In this document: one piece after another, positions 9,533 through 17,888 of the stretch | Position numbering within the stretch: position 1 is the first letter of the stretch | Layout: every line of letters begins with the position of its first letter | Origin: Inhella proteolytica | Lineage (GTDB): Bacteria > Pseudomonadota > Gammaproteobacteria > Burkholderiales > Burkholderiaceae_C | NCBI RefSeq assembly: GCF_016093275.1 | Contig: NZ_JAEDAK010000010.1 | Span: forward strand, 122,270-186,269 | Direction: 5' to 3' | Length of the DNA: 64,000 nt | Position numbers and translations under genes: made by a program | Notes under the pieces: generated by a model | The model's database searches: none | What the model saw: the letters and a program-made list of their open reading frames with translations, nothing else | What the model was told of the DNA's origin: nothing

Positions 9533-10233
9533 CAGCGCGGCGCCTCGCCCGGCGCGCTGCGGTAGGGCTCGTCGTCCGGCACAAAGCGCTGCTCAGCCAG
9601 CGCGCCGGCCACCCAGGCCTGCACGGCCGCGTGGGCTTCCAGCGCCCGCACATAGGCCATGCAGCGCTCGCCCAGCGGCAGGCCGTAGCGGGTGACGCGC
9701 ATCGCCACCGGGGCGAAGTAGGCGTCCACGGCGCCGAACTCGGCGCCCATCAGCCAGGGCCCGCCGCGGGCCTGAAGCTCGGGTTCCCACAGGGCCTGCA
9801 GGCGCTGCAGGTCGGCGCGCAGGGTGGGGTGCTCGGTCAGCAGGCGCTCGCCCACGGCGCGCAGGTCGGCCTCGATGTTCATCGGGCACAGGCGGCGCAG
9901 ATCACCGAAGCCGCTGTGCATGGTGGCGGCCAGGGTGCGGGCGCGGGCGCGAGCCCTGGCTTCGCGTGGCCACACCGGGTGCTGCGGGAACAGGTCGGCC
10001 ACGCGCTCGGCGATCGCCAGGCTGTCCCAGGTGCTGAAGCCGTCGTCCTCCACCAGCACCGGCACGCGCGCGGTGGGGCTGTGCTGGGCGGCGCTGGCGC
10101 TGAATTGCGAGCCGGGCTGGAAGTGGTCGAAGTACAGCATCTGCTCCTGGAAGGGGATGCCGAAATGCGTCAGCAGTACCCAGGGACGCATGGACCAGGA
10201 GGAGTAGTTCTTGTTGCCGATGACGAGTTGCAT
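9532..10233 (-). CDS. Glutathione S-transferase family protein
   Basis: A 233-residue protein starting [20 protein letters not shown]. The N-terminal thioredoxin-like half contains a SSWSMRPW active-site-type segment and VPVLVEDDG followed by [13 protein letters not shown], the glutathione gamma-glutamyl binding segment. The C-terminal half is all-helical. Its substrate is unknown. I placed the start at 10233 because the family motif begins immediately; the ORF remains open upstream to 10302 but adds an Arg/Ala-rich stretch overlapping the GC repeat. It sits between the NDUFA9-like gene and cca. Confidence 0.85.
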   Translation of the reverse strand: MQLVIGNKNYSSWSMRPWVLLTHFGIPFQEQMLYFDHFQPGSQFSASAAQHSPTARVPVLVEDDGFSTWDSLAIAERVADLFPQHPVWPREARARARARTLAATMHSGFGDLRRLCPMNIEADLRAVGERLLTEHPTLRADLQRLQALWEPELQARGGPWLMGAEFGAVDAYFAPVAMRVTRYGLPLGERCMAYVRALEAHAAVQAWVAGALAEQRFVPDDEPYRSAPGEAPR

Positions 10234-10270
10234 GGAAGTGTTCCGTCGATTTGGGTTCAGTCTTTGCTCC

Positions 10271-10290
10271 GGCGCGGCGCGGCGCGGCGC
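10271..10290. repeat. Four tandem GGCGC units
   Basis: The pentamer GGCGC is repeated four times without interruption just upstream of the GST gene. It is a low-complexity tract that could vary in copy number by slippage; its position close to the GST promoter region makes it worth noting. Confidence 0.7.
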
Positions 10291-10304
10291 GGCTCGGATC
10301 AAGT

Positions 10305-10383
10305 GCCACCGCGGATCCGGCTCCGCCGGGCCGCTGGTGGCGCCCCCTTGAGGGGGAGGCGGCGGAGCCGCTTCGGGGGTGGC
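10305..10383. repeat. Nested palindromic extragenic element (REP-like)
   Basis: Three nested inverted repeats share one centre: outer GCCACC/GGTGGC (10305-10310, 10378-10383), middle CGGCTCCGCCG/CGGCGGAGCCG (10318-10328, 10360-10370; 11 bp perfect), inner CCCCC-TTGA-GGGGG (10343-10356). The core CCCCCTTGAGGGGG followed by a GC-rich arm resembles a palindromic intergenic repeat common in Burkholderiales genomes, from memory. It begins 2 nt past the NDUFA9-like stop and may stabilise or end that transcript. No second copy was noticed in this window. Confidence 0.65.
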
Positions 10384-10384
10384 C

Positions 10385-11326
10385 CTACCTCCGTGCGCGC
10401 AAGTCGTCCAGCCGGGCCTCGGCCTGGCCGGGCGCCAGGTAGCCGGGCACGATGGCGCCCAGGCTGTGCGCCTGCAGGCCCAGCTCGCGCAAGCCCGGCA
10501 GGTGGCCGCTGGCCACGTTCGGCACCTGCAGCGAGCGCAGGTTGTCGCGGCTCAGCAGGCCGCCGGGCAGCAGCTCGAACAAGGCCGCCTGCAGCATCGC
10601 CAGCGGGCCGGGCAGGGGCAGGATGGGGCGGGCGCAGCCGGCCAGCTGGCCGGCGTAGCGCACCAGTTCGCGCAGGGTCTTGACCTCGGGCCCGGCCAGC
10701 TCGTAGCTGTGGCCGATGGTCTCGTCCCACTCCAGGCAACGGCGCAGCGCGGCGGCCACGTCGCCCACCCAGACGGGCTGCAGCTTGGCATCCGCGCCGC
10801 CCAGCAGCATCAAGGGCAGCACGCGTTGCAGGCTGGCGAACAAGTTGAGAAAGCTGTCGTGCGCGCCGAACACCACCGAGGGCCGCAACACGGTGAGCTT
10901 GAGGCCTTCCATGGCGCGCAAGGTGGCTTCGCCGCGCGCCTTGGCGTGCAGGTAGAGCGAGCCGCTGCGCTCATCGCCCTCCACGCCCAGGGCGCTGACG
11001 TGGAGCAGGCGTGGCACGCCGCCGCTCAGACAGGCCTTGCCCAGGCGGTGCGGCCATTGCACCTGCACACGCTCGAAATCGGCCGCGCTGCCCTGCAGGA
11101 TGGCGATCAGGTTGACGACGGCATCGTGCCCGGGCAGCAGGCGCTCCAGCAAGCCGGCTTCGCCCAGCACATCTCCCTTGATGACGGTGACGGCCGGCAA
11201 GGGGGCCAGGCCGCGCCATTGGCGGTCGCGCCGCGTGGGCACGGTGGCGCTGTGGCCCGCACGTTGCAGCTCTTCGCAGAGGGCGCGGCCGATGAAGCCG
11301 CTGCCACCGAGGACCAAGACTTTCAT
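10385..11326 (-). CDS. Complex I NDUFA9-family (atypical SDR) NAD(P)-binding protein
   Basis: A 313-residue Rossmann protein starting MKVLVLGGSGFIGRAL, with the GGSGFIG dinucleotide site at residues 7-13. The HVSALGVEG segment takes the place of the usual YxxxK motif, as in atypical short-chain dehydrogenases annotated as complex I NDUFA9 subunit family. A catalytic role is unproven; such proteins can act in quinone or lipid metabolism. Its ATG overlaps the slt stop (ATGA). Confidence 0.82.
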   Translation of the reverse strand: MKVLVLGGSGFIGRALCEELQRAGHSATVPTRRDRQWRGLAPLPAVTVIKGDVLGEAGLLERLLPGHDAVVNLIAILQGSAADFERVQVQWPHRLGKACLSGGVPRLLHVSALGVEGDERSGSLYLHAKARGEATLRAMEGLKLTVLRPSVVFGAHDSFLNLFASLQRVLPLMLLGGADAKLQPVWVGDVAAALRRCLEWDETIGHSYELAGPEVKTLRELVRYAGQLAGCARPILPLPGPLAMLQAALFELLPGGLLSRDNLRSLQVPNVASGHLPGLRELGLQAHSLGAIVPGYLAPGQAEARLDDLRARR

Positions 11327-13332
11327 GGCAGATCCTGATTGGAAGTTGGGGCGGTAGTGGGCCGCGGCCCGATGCGCTGGCCCAGACGTTCGCGCAGGCT
11401 GGCCTGCGGCTCGCCCATCAGCCGGGCGTAGACGGTGGCATTGGCCAGCACCTTCTTCACATAGTCGCGCGTCTCGCTGAAGGGGATCGATTCGGCCCAG
11501 GCGGCGGCATCGAGCTCGCCGCCCTCACGCCAGCGGCGCGGCCGGCCGGGGCCGGCGTTATAGGCCGCCGCCGCCAAGGGCAGGGCGCCGCCGAAGTCGT
11601 CCAGCACCATGCGCAAGTAGCCCATGCCTAAGCGCAGGTTCATGTCCATGTCGTTGATGCGCTGCGGGTTGTAGGCCAGGCCGAGCTTGCGCGCCGTCCA
11701 CTTGGCGGTGGCGGGCATCAGCTGCATCAGGCCGCTGGCGCCCACGCCGCTGCGCGCATCCTGGATGAAGCGCGACTCCTGGCGGATCAGGCCGTAGGGG
11801 TCGGCCGGGTGCAGCCCGGCGGCGCGTGCGCGTTCCACCAGCTGCTCGCGAAAGGGCATGGGGTAGCGCTGCGCCAGGTCGATCTGCTGCGTGGTCTTTT
11901 CGCTCGTGTTGATGCAGCGGTCCCAGACCTGGGCTTCGCAGGCGCGCTGCGCGGCGGCCAGCAGCTCACGCTCGGCCATGCCGCGCAGGCTGAAGTTCCA
12001 TTCACGCACGCCCTCGCCGCGCATTCCCAGCTCGATCAGGCGCAGCGCGCGCGTCAGGCCGGGGTGCTGGGCGGCGGCTTGGCGCTCGGCCGGGCTCAGC
12101 GCGGCTGGCGCCGCCGGCAGCGCCAGGCGCAGGCCCATTTCCTCGGCCGCGAGCTGGCCGTAGAAGTGCAGCGGCGCGGCCAGCTTGACCAGGGTGGCGC
12201 GGGCTTCGCGGCGTGCGGGTTCGCCAGCCTCGCCCTCGGGTGCGGCGCGGTAGCGGGCCTGGGCATGCCAGTAGGCCCAGGCGGGGTCTTGGCGCTGGGC
12301 TTCGGGCATGGCCTGCACCACCTGGCGCAGCAGCTCCCAGTCGCCTGCGCCGCCCTTGGCGCGCAGGGCCGCGCGTGCGGCCCAGGCCAGGGTCTCCTCG
12401 CTCCACTCACTGGCCGACGCTTTCAGCGCCAGGGCGCGGCGGAACCAGTCGGCCGCGTCCTCCTGCTGGCGCAGCGCGGCCTGGCGACCGCCCTGGGCCC
12501 AGGCCCATTGCGCCAACGCGGGCGCCAGGGCCTTGGCCCAGCGGCCTTCCAGGTGGTCGCGCGCGCCTTCCGGGTTGCTGGCGGCCAGGCGCACCAGGGC
12601 CACGGCGGCGGCCTCCTGCTGCCAGCGCCCGCTCACCACCGGCTTCAAGCGCAGATGCCGCGCCGGGTCGTCGTAGGCGCCCTGCAGCATCTTGGCCTCG
12701 GGCTTGCGCAGCAGCTCCAGGGTCTGCGTGAAGGCCTTGCCGCGCCCGGTCTCGGCGCTGGCGTTGAGCTTGCGGCGCAACTCGTCCGCGCCAAAGACCT
12801 TGGCTTCGAGCAGATCCTTGGCGAGCGCGTGGCAGGCCTCATCGGCCTCGCGCTGGGCCAGCCAGGCGGCCAGCGCGCGCTCCTTGAAGGGCTTGGCGTC
12901 GGCGCCTTCCTTCAGCGGCCGGCCCAGCGCACGCTCGGCGCGCAGCGCGTGGCAGTGGACGTCGCGGTCGTCGTCCATGCGAAATCGCGGGTAATCGGCG
13001 GCGAAGGCCGGCCAGTCCTGGCGCCGGCCCAGCTCCAGCAGCCAGTCGTTGCGCAGCCGGTCTTCTACATAGCTGCCGGGCCAGCGCTGGTAGAAGGCCT
13101 CCAGCTCCGGCACCTGGGCAGCGGGCAGGCGGGCGAACTGGCGCCAATAGTCCACCCAGGGGGCCAGCAGGTGCTGCTGCTGCTGGGCCTGTTCGGCCAG
13201 GCGGTTCAGGGCGGCCACATCGCGCTTGCGCCAGGCTTCGCGCGCCTGGTTCATCAATAGGTCCTCGGCCGGCTGCGCTTGCGCGCTGGCGAGGAAGAAT
13301 GGCAACAGAGTCAAGTACTTCCAAAATCGCAT
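11323..13332 (-). CDS. Soluble lytic murein transglycosylase (Slt70-like)
   Basis: A 669-residue periplasmic enzyme with signal peptide MRFWKYLTLLPFFLASAQAQ. The long N-terminal superhelical region is followed by a C-terminal SLT domain: GLIRQESRF (catalytic Glu), GASGLMQLMPATAKW and AAYNAGPGR. It cleaves the MurNAc-GlcNAc bond to form 1,6-anhydro-muropeptides. ATG 13332 starts the signal peptide cleanly; an in-frame start at 13341 adds three residues. The ATG lies on the same CATG as the divergent cyclo-ligase start. Heads the cluster down to cca. Confidence 0.93.
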   Translation of the reverse strand: MRFWKYLTLLPFFLASAQAQPAEDLLMNQAREAWRKRDVAALNRLAEQAQQQQHLLAPWVDYWRQFARLPAAQVPELEAFYQRWPGSYVEDRLRNDWLLELGRRQDWPAFAADYPRFRMDDDRDVHCHALRAERALGRPLKEGADAKPFKERALAAWLAQREADEACHALAKDLLEAKVFGADELRRKLNASAETGRGKAFTQTLELLRKPEAKMLQGAYDDPARHLRLKPVVSGRWQQEAAAVALVRLAASNPEGARDHLEGRWAKALAPALAQWAWAQGGRQAALRQQEDAADWFRRALALKASASEWSEETLAWAARAALRAKGGAGDWELLRQVVQAMPEAQRQDPAWAYWHAQARYRAAPEGEAGEPARREARATLVKLAAPLHFYGQLAAEEMGLRLALPAAPAALSPAERQAAAQHPGLTRALRLIELGMRGEGVREWNFSLRGMAERELLAAAQRACEAQVWDRCINTSEKTTQQIDLAQRYPMPFREQLVERARAAGLHPADPYGLIRQESRFIQDARSGVGASGLMQLMPATAKWTARKLGLAYNPQRINDMDMNLRLGMGYLRMVLDDFGGALPLAAAAYNAGPGRPRRWREGGELDAAAWAESIPFSETRDYVKKVLANATVYARLMGEPQASLRERLGQRIGPRPTTAPTSNQDLP

Positions 13333-13906
13333 GGACGCCATTGAACACCAGAACCCCGCCCCCGAGCGCCAGGCGCTGCGCCGCGAACTGAAGGCGCGCC
13401 GCAGCAGTTGGCTGGCCAGCCCCGCCGGCGCCGCCGCGGCCCAGGCCCTGAACGAGCCGTTGCGCCAGCTGCTGCAGCAGCTGGAACCCTTTTGCCTGGG
13501 CCTGTACTGGCCGCTCGACGGCGAGTTCGACGCCCCGGCCTTCTGGGCCCACCAGGCCCTGCCCGGGGTGCAGTTGGCCTTGCCCTATGCCCTGCGTGAA
13601 GGCCGAAAGATGCACTACCGTCGCTGGGATGGCCGCACGCCCAGCGCACAGGACGAGATGGGCATCCCCTGCAGCAGCGGCGCGCCGGTGGAGCCCGACG
13701 TGGTGCTGGTGCCCTGCCTGGGTTTCACCCGGACTGGCTACCGGTTGGGCTATGGCGGCGGCTACTTCGACCGCTGGCTGGCCGCCAATCCGGGCGTGAC
13801 GGCCGTGGGTTTGGCCTGGAGCGTGGGGGAATGCGAATTCGCGCCCGCGGCGCATGACCTGCCGCTCGCGGTGATCTTGACGGAACGGGAGTTGCTGGCG
13901 CCATGA
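13331..13906 (+). CDS. 5-formyltetrahydrofolate cyclo-ligase, copy 1
   Basis: A 191-residue cytosolic enzyme turning 5-formyl-THF into 5,10-methenyl-THF with ATP. It has basic RRELKARR near the N-terminus, YWPLDGEFD, and the C-terminal signature CLGFTRTGYRLGYGGGYFDR. A second, divergent copy lies at 17889-18464. The start MDAIEHQNPAPERQALRREL fits the family; the ORF is open to 13226 but that would run deep into slt. A CAAAAT box ends 3 nt before the ATG, too close for a normal promoter. It overlaps the peptidase gene by ATGA. Confidence 0.9.
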   Translation: MDAIEHQNPAPERQALRRELKARRSSWLASPAGAAAAQALNEPLRQLLQQLEPFCLGLYWPLDGEFDAPAFWAHQALPGVQLALPYALREGRKMHYRRWDGRTPSAQDEMGIPCSSGAPVEPDVVLVPCLGFTRTGYRLGYGGGYFDRWLAANPGVTAVGLAWSVGECEFAPAAHDLPLAVILTERELLAP

Positions 13907-15888
13907 ACGGATTTCGATTGCTGGCGCTGTGGTGCGCCTTCATGGGCCTTTCCGGCCAGCTGGTCGCACAGGAGCAGACGCAGGCCCAGGCGGCCGTGCC
14001 GGCGGAGCGCTTCTTCGAGCGCCCGGCCATGCAGGACGCGGCACTCTCCCCCTCGGGGCGCTACCTGGCCTTCCTGGCTGGCCGGCGGCAGGAGCGGCAA
14101 GGTTTGTATGTGCTCGATCTGCGCGCGGGCGGCAGCGCGCAGGCATTGGCGCAGTTCAAGGAGGTCGACGTTCAGCGCTTCCAGTGGGTGAACGACGAGC
14201 GCCTGGTGTTCTCCGTCTGGGACATGGATGCCGGCAGCTACTGGGCGCAGCGCGAGGCCCCGGGGCTCTTCTCGGTGGGTCTGGAGGGCGCCAAGCCGCG
14301 TGAGCTGATCCAGCGCCGTTCATGGCGGCCGGTGGAGTCGCGCAGCATGAACCGGCAGAGCGCGCTCGATTTCCGGCATGAGCTGCTGAAGGTGCCGGAG
14401 GGGGGTGGCGATGAGGTCGTGATTGGCCGTTGGGACGCCAAGGGCCTGCAGCCGCTGTGGCTGAACGTGCGCACAGGCAGCACCCGCCATTACGAGGTCG
14501 ATGCGCCAGGTCCGGCCGCCCAGTGGCTGTTCGACAGCCGAGGCCAGGCGCGCGCGCTGGTCACGCAGGACGGGTTGCATCAGCGCGTGTTCGCGCGTGC
14601 CCCGGGTGAGAGCGAGTGGCGTCAGCTGAGCGAAGGTGCAGTAGGCGAAGTGCCGCTGACACCGCGCTTTGTTGACGACCAGGGCCAGCTCTATGTCCAC
14701 CATCCGGAAGGGCTGGGGCTCGAAGCCGTGCTGAGCCGCTACGACTTCGAGCGCAAGCAGGTGCAGAGCCCACCGCTTCTGCGGGTTGAAGGGTTTGACG
14801 TGGCAGCCAACCCGGTGCTGGAGGGCGGGCGGCTGGTCGGTCTGCGCTTTGTCGCGGATGCCGAGCGCAGCCTTTGGCTGGATGCGCGTCGTCAGGCTTG
14901 GCAGGACAAGGCCGACCAGCGCTTCCCGGGGCAGATCAATCGCATCGACTGCCGACGCTGCGAGGCCCAGGACGCCGTGGTGCTGGTGCGCACGGCCTCG
15001 GACCGCGATGCCGGCCAGTTCTGGCTCTACCACCCGGCCGAGGACCGCTGGCAAGGCTTGGCGCGGCGCCAACCCGGCATCGAGCCGGGCCAGATGGCGC
15101 GCGTCAGCCTGCACCGGGTGCCGGCGCGCGATGGATTCAGCGTGCCGGTGTGGCTGACGCACCCGGCCGGCACGGGCCCGCACCCGGCAGTCGTGCTCGT
15201 ACACGGCGGCCCCTGGGTGCGCGGGCGCCAATGGGAATGGGAGCCCCTGAGCCAGTTCCTGGCCTCGCGCGGCTGGCTGGTGATCGAGCCCGAGTTCCGC
15301 GGCAGCACCGGCTTTGGCGATGCGCATTTCCGCGCGGGCTTTCGCCAATGGGGGCTGGCGATGCAGAACGATGTGGCCGATGCCTTGCGCTGGGCCCAGG
15401 GCCAGAAGCTTGCTGGTGCGCAGGCTTGCATTGCCGGTGGCAGCTACGGGGGCTACAGCGCCTTGATGGGCCTGATCCGCCACCCCGAGCTGTACCGCTG
15501 TGGCGTCGCCTGGGCGGCGCTCAGCGACCTGGACCTGCTACTGAAGGGCTCCTTCTGGGTGTCTGCCGACACCAGTCCGCTGGTGCGCGAGCAATTGCTC
15601 ACGCGCCGGGTCGGCGACCCGGAGAAGCACGCCGCGCAGCTCCAGGCCACGTCTCCAGTGCTGCAGGCTGGGCGCCTGAAGCAGCCCCTGCTGCTGGCCT
15701 ATGGCGAGCAGGACCGGCGCGTGCCGCTGGCGCATGGCGAGCGCCTGCGGGAGGCCCTGCGTGCCGCTGGCCAGGAGCCCGAGTGGGTGGTCTACAAAGA
15801 CGAGGCGCATGGCTGGGGCCGCAAGGACACCCAGCTGGACTTTGCGAACCGGCTGGAGGCCTTCTTCTCCAGGCACCTGGCGCCCTGA
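13903..15888 (+). CDS. S9 family serine peptidase (prolyl oligopeptidase/acylaminoacyl peptidase-like)
   Basis: A 661-residue exported peptidase. A signal peptide of about 22 residues (MNGFRLLALWCAFMGLSGQL) is followed by a beta-propeller region and a C-terminal alpha/beta hydrolase. The catalytic triad is visible: Ser in GGSYGGYS, Asp in GEQDRRVPL and His in DEAHGW. The oxyanion segment VHGGPW is intact. It probably cleaves short peptides in the periplasm. It is convergent with the LysR gene, with one base between the two stop codons. Confidence 0.9.
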   Translation: MNGFRLLALWCAFMGLSGQLVAQEQTQAQAAVPAERFFERPAMQDAALSPSGRYLAFLAGRRQERQGLYVLDLRAGGSAQALAQFKEVDVQRFQWVNDERLVFSVWDMDAGSYWAQREAPGLFSVGLEGAKPRELIQRRSWRPVESRSMNRQSALDFRHELLKVPEGGGDEVVIGRWDAKGLQPLWLNVRTGSTRHYEVDAPGPAAQWLFDSRGQARALVTQDGLHQRVFARAPGESEWRQLSEGAVGEVPLTPRFVDDQGQLYVHHPEGLGLEAVLSRYDFERKQVQSPPLLRVEGFDVAANPVLEGGRLVGLRFVADAERSLWLDARRQAWQDKADQRFPGQINRIDCRRCEAQDAVVLVRTASDRDAGQFWLYHPAEDRWQGLARRQPGIEPGQMARVSLHRVPARDGFSVPVWLTHPAGTGPHPAVVLVHGGPWVRGRQWEWEPLSQFLASRGWLVIEPEFRGSTGFGDAHFRAGFRQWGLAMQNDVADALRWAQGQKLAGAQACIAGGSYGGYSALMGLIRHPELYRCGVAWAALSDLDLLLKGSFWVSADTSPLVREQLLTRRVGDPEKHAAQLQATSPVLQAGRLKQPLLLAYGEQDRRVPLAHGERLREALRAAGQEPEWVVYKDEAHGWGRKDTQLDFANRLEAFFSRHLAP

Positions 15889-15889
15889 A

Positions 15890-16858
15890 TCACACGCTGA
15901 GCGCGGCGCGGGTCTGCGCCGCCTGTTCGCGCAGCCACTCGCAGAACTGCAGCACCTCGGGGCGCTGGGTGGCGCTGCGTGCCAGGCGCATCCAGTAGCT
16001 GCTGGGCGTGCGGTGGCGGCGCGCGGGGCCGAAGGTTTCGATCAGCTCGCCACGCTCCAGCTGGTCGTAAACCAGCGGCAGGCGTGCCAGCGTGAGCGCA
16101 TTGCCGGCCAGCGTGGCCTGCACCTGCTGGTGGGTGTAGTTCAGCAGCAGCCAGCGGCGCGGTTGCAGGTCGCCCAGGCCCTGCGCCTCGAACCAGGGGC
16201 GCCAGTGGGTGAGCTGGCTGGTGGGGCGGTTGTCGTCTTCTTCCGCCAGGGTGTGCTCGGCCAGGTCGGCCGGGCGGTGCAAGGGGGGCAGCTCGCCGGC
16301 ATCGATGCGGGCCTGCCGCGCCGGGCCGTGCACGGGGGCCAGCACCTCGCCGAACAGGCGCTCCACGCCTTCGCCGGGCGGCGGGCTGAGGTGGTAGCTC
16401 AGCGCCACGTCGAAGCCGCTGGCGTCCAGGTCCTGCACGCCGTCGCTGGCGGAGATGCGGATGTCCACCGCCGGGTGCGCCTGCTGGAAGGATTCCAGGC
16501 GGGGCAGCAGCCACAGGCTGGCGAAGGAGGCGAAGGTGGTCAGGTTGATGACCTGACGGCCGGCATCGGCACGCAACTGGCGCACGCGCCGGTCCAGCTC
16601 CACCAGCTGGGGCGCCACCACCGTCAGCAGCTGGGCGCCGGCGTGAGTCAGCTCCACGCGGCGCGTGCCGCGCTGGAACAGTGGCAGGCCCAGTTCCTCT
16701 TCGAGCGCCTTGATCTGCCGGCTGATGGCCGGTTGCGTCAGCGCCAGCTCCTGGGCCGCGGCGCTGAAGTTCAGCAGGCGCGCCACGGCTTCGAAGGCGC
16801 GCAGATGGCCGACCGCCAGCGGGCGGGTGGGGATGCGGGGCCGGATGCTGTTATTCAT
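15890..16858 (-). CDS. LysR-family transcriptional regulator (GcvA-like)
   Basis: A 322-residue regulator. The N-terminal winged helix reads HLRAFEAVARLLNFSAAAQE and ALTQPAISRQIKALEEELG; the rest is the periplasmic-binding-like effector domain. I chose ATG 16858 over a TTG two codons upstream. It is divergent from the DUF2917-cupin pair, with a 94-nt gap holding a promoter and a CAATC...GATTG inverted repeat, so it probably controls that pair and itself. The effector is unknown. Confidence 0.9.
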   Translation of the reverse strand: MNNSIRPRIPTRPLAVGHLRAFEAVARLLNFSAAAQELALTQPAISRQIKALEEELGLPLFQRGTRRVELTHAGAQLLTVVAPQLVELDRRVRQLRADAGRQVINLTTFASFASLWLLPRLESFQQAHPAVDIRISASDGVQDLDASGFDVALSYHLSPPPGEGVERLFGEVLAPVHGPARQARIDAGELPPLHRPADLAEHTLAEEDDNRPTSQLTHWRPWFEAQGLGDLQPRRWLLLNYTHQQVQATLAGNALTLARLPLVYDQLERGELIETFGPARRHRTPSSYWMRLARSATQRPEVLQFCEWLREQAAQTRAALSV

Positions 16859-16892
16859 GCTCAAAGCTTATCAATCCGGCGCTTCGATGTGA

Positions 16893-16922
16893 TTGGACCG
16901 GCGCGGCCTGCCTGGGAAGAAT
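16893..16922 (+). promoter_or_regulatory. Likely promoter of the DUF2917-cupin pair
   Basis: TTGGAC (16893-16898) and AAGAAT (16917-16922) are 18 nt apart. CAATC (16872-16876) and GATTG (16891-16895) form an inverted repeat overlapping the -35, where a LysR protein could bind. The DUF2917 ATG lies 31 nt downstream. Confidence 0.45.
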
Positions 16923-16952
16923 TGCATCCATGGCCAACACAAGGAGTGCCAA

Positions 16953-17213
16953 ATGATGAATCAAGCGAATGCCTATCCCAATGTTTGGCAGCTGCGCACC
17001 GGCCAGGTGCTGCGCCACCCGCTGCGCCGCGCCGAGACCCTGCAGGTCTGCAGCGGCCGTCTCTGGTTGACGACCAATGGCGAGCTGGACGCACCTTCGC
17101 AGGACTGGGTGCTGCAGGCCGGCGACCGCCTGCGCCTGCCGCAGGGCCAGGAGGTGGTGGTGGAGGCCTTTGCCGATGCCCGCTTCGAGCTCAACGAGGA
17201 GTTGGCAGCATGA
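16953..17213 (+). CDS. DUF2917 domain protein
   Basis: An 86-residue protein, MMNQANAYPNVWQLRTGQVL, with the DUF2917 pattern: GRLWLTTNGELDAPSQDWVL and LQAGDRLRLPQGQEVVVEA, a small beta-rich cupin-like fold. The role of the family is not known. AAGGAG at 16941-16946 lies 6 nt before ATG 16953, which fixes the start. The stop overlaps the cupin start (ATGA), and both lie opposite a LysR gene. Confidence 0.85.
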   Translation: MMNQANAYPNVWQLRTGQVLRHPLRRAETLQVCSGRLWLTTNGELDAPSQDWVLQAGDRLRLPQGQEVVVEAFADARFELNEELAA

Positions 17214-17521
17214 CGGTGATCCGATCGGGCGAATTCCGCGGCACGCGCGCCTGGGCGGCGCAGGACATCGCGGCCATGAACGGCGTGAGCGTGCGCCTGC
17301 ACTGGACGGACCAGCCCTACCGCTGGCACGTCAACGAGGGCGAAGAGGTCTTTGCCGTGCTGCAGGGCGAGGTGGAGATGCGGGTGCGCGAGCAGGGCGT
17401 GGAGCAACGCCATCTGCTGCGCGCCGGTGATCTCTTCCATGTGCGCGAGGGCTGCGAGCATGTGGCCCACCCGATCGGTGCGGCCCATGTGCTGGTGATC
17501 GAGAACGAGGGCTCTATTTAG
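17210..17521 (+). CDS. Small cupin-domain protein
   Basis: A 103-residue single-domain cupin. Motif 1 reads WHVNEGEEVFAVLQGEVEM and motif 2 reads AGDLFHVREGCEHVAHP, which keep the His and Glu residues usual for metal binding. It could be a small-molecule sensor, isomerase or metal-binding protein. ATG 17210 sits inside the DUF2917 stop (ATGA). The 3' end overlaps the convergent TfoX-like gene by 8 nt. Confidence 0.87.
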   Translation: MTVIRSGEFRGTRAWAAQDIAAMNGVSVRLHWTDQPYRWHVNEGEEVFAVLQGEVEMRVREQGVEQRHLLRAGDLFHVREGCEHVAHPIGAAHVLVIENEGSI

Positions 17522-17867
17522 AGTTTTTCTTCAGCGCGGCATCGATGGCGCGCAGCGCCCAGGGCCGCATCTCGGCGGGCGATTCCATCGCGGTCTCGGG
17601 CGTGCTCCAGTAGTTCAGGTGGGCCCGGCGGCCGTCCTTCATCGGGTACTCGAAGCGGCGGCAGCCGGCAGCCTCGAAGGCGGGCTGGTGGCTCGCATGC
17701 CCCTTTAGGTACAGCACTTCGTCCTCGATCAGGGCGATGAAGAGCCCGTCCACATACAGGCCGACGGCGCCGAACATGCGCCGGCTGCGCACCGGGCCCA
17801 GCGGCGCCAGCAGCTCGCGGCAATGGGCCACGAAGGGTTCGTCGTCGGCGGGGCGCAGTTTGCTCAT
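17514..17867 (-). CDS. TfoX/Sxy N-terminal domain protein
   Basis: A 117-residue protein with the TfoX_N pattern: HCRELLAPLGPVRSRRMFG, VGLYVDGLFIALIEDEVLYL and the late MKDGRRAHLNYW. Full-length TfoX/Sxy activates competence genes with CRP; this protein has only the N-terminal domain, and such short forms are common and uncharacterised. It is divergent from the second cyclo-ligase with 21 nt between start codons, and its stop overlaps the cupin gene. Confidence 0.88.
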   Translation of the reverse strand: MSKLRPADDEPFVAHCRELLAPLGPVRSRRMFGAVGLYVDGLFIALIEDEVLYLKGHASHQPAFEAAGCRRFEYPMKDGRRAHLNYWSTPETAMESPAEMRPWALRAIDAALKKNSK

Positions 17868-17876
17868 GGGGCTCAG

Positions 17877-17882
17877 CACAAT
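17877..17882 (+). promoter_or_regulatory. Possible -10 box of the second cyclo-ligase
   Basis: CACAAT ends 6 nt before ATG 17889, matching the NACAAT-type boxes placed very close to other starts here. If real, the transcript would have almost no leader. Confidence 0.3.
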
Positions 17883-17888
17883 GGGGGC

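Noticed and set aside
15701..17521. Single 606-codon plus-strand ORF covering the peptidase end to the cupin
   Set aside because: Only its final 103 codons (from 17210) code for a recognisable cupin; the rest is antisense or frame-shifted to the LysR gene.
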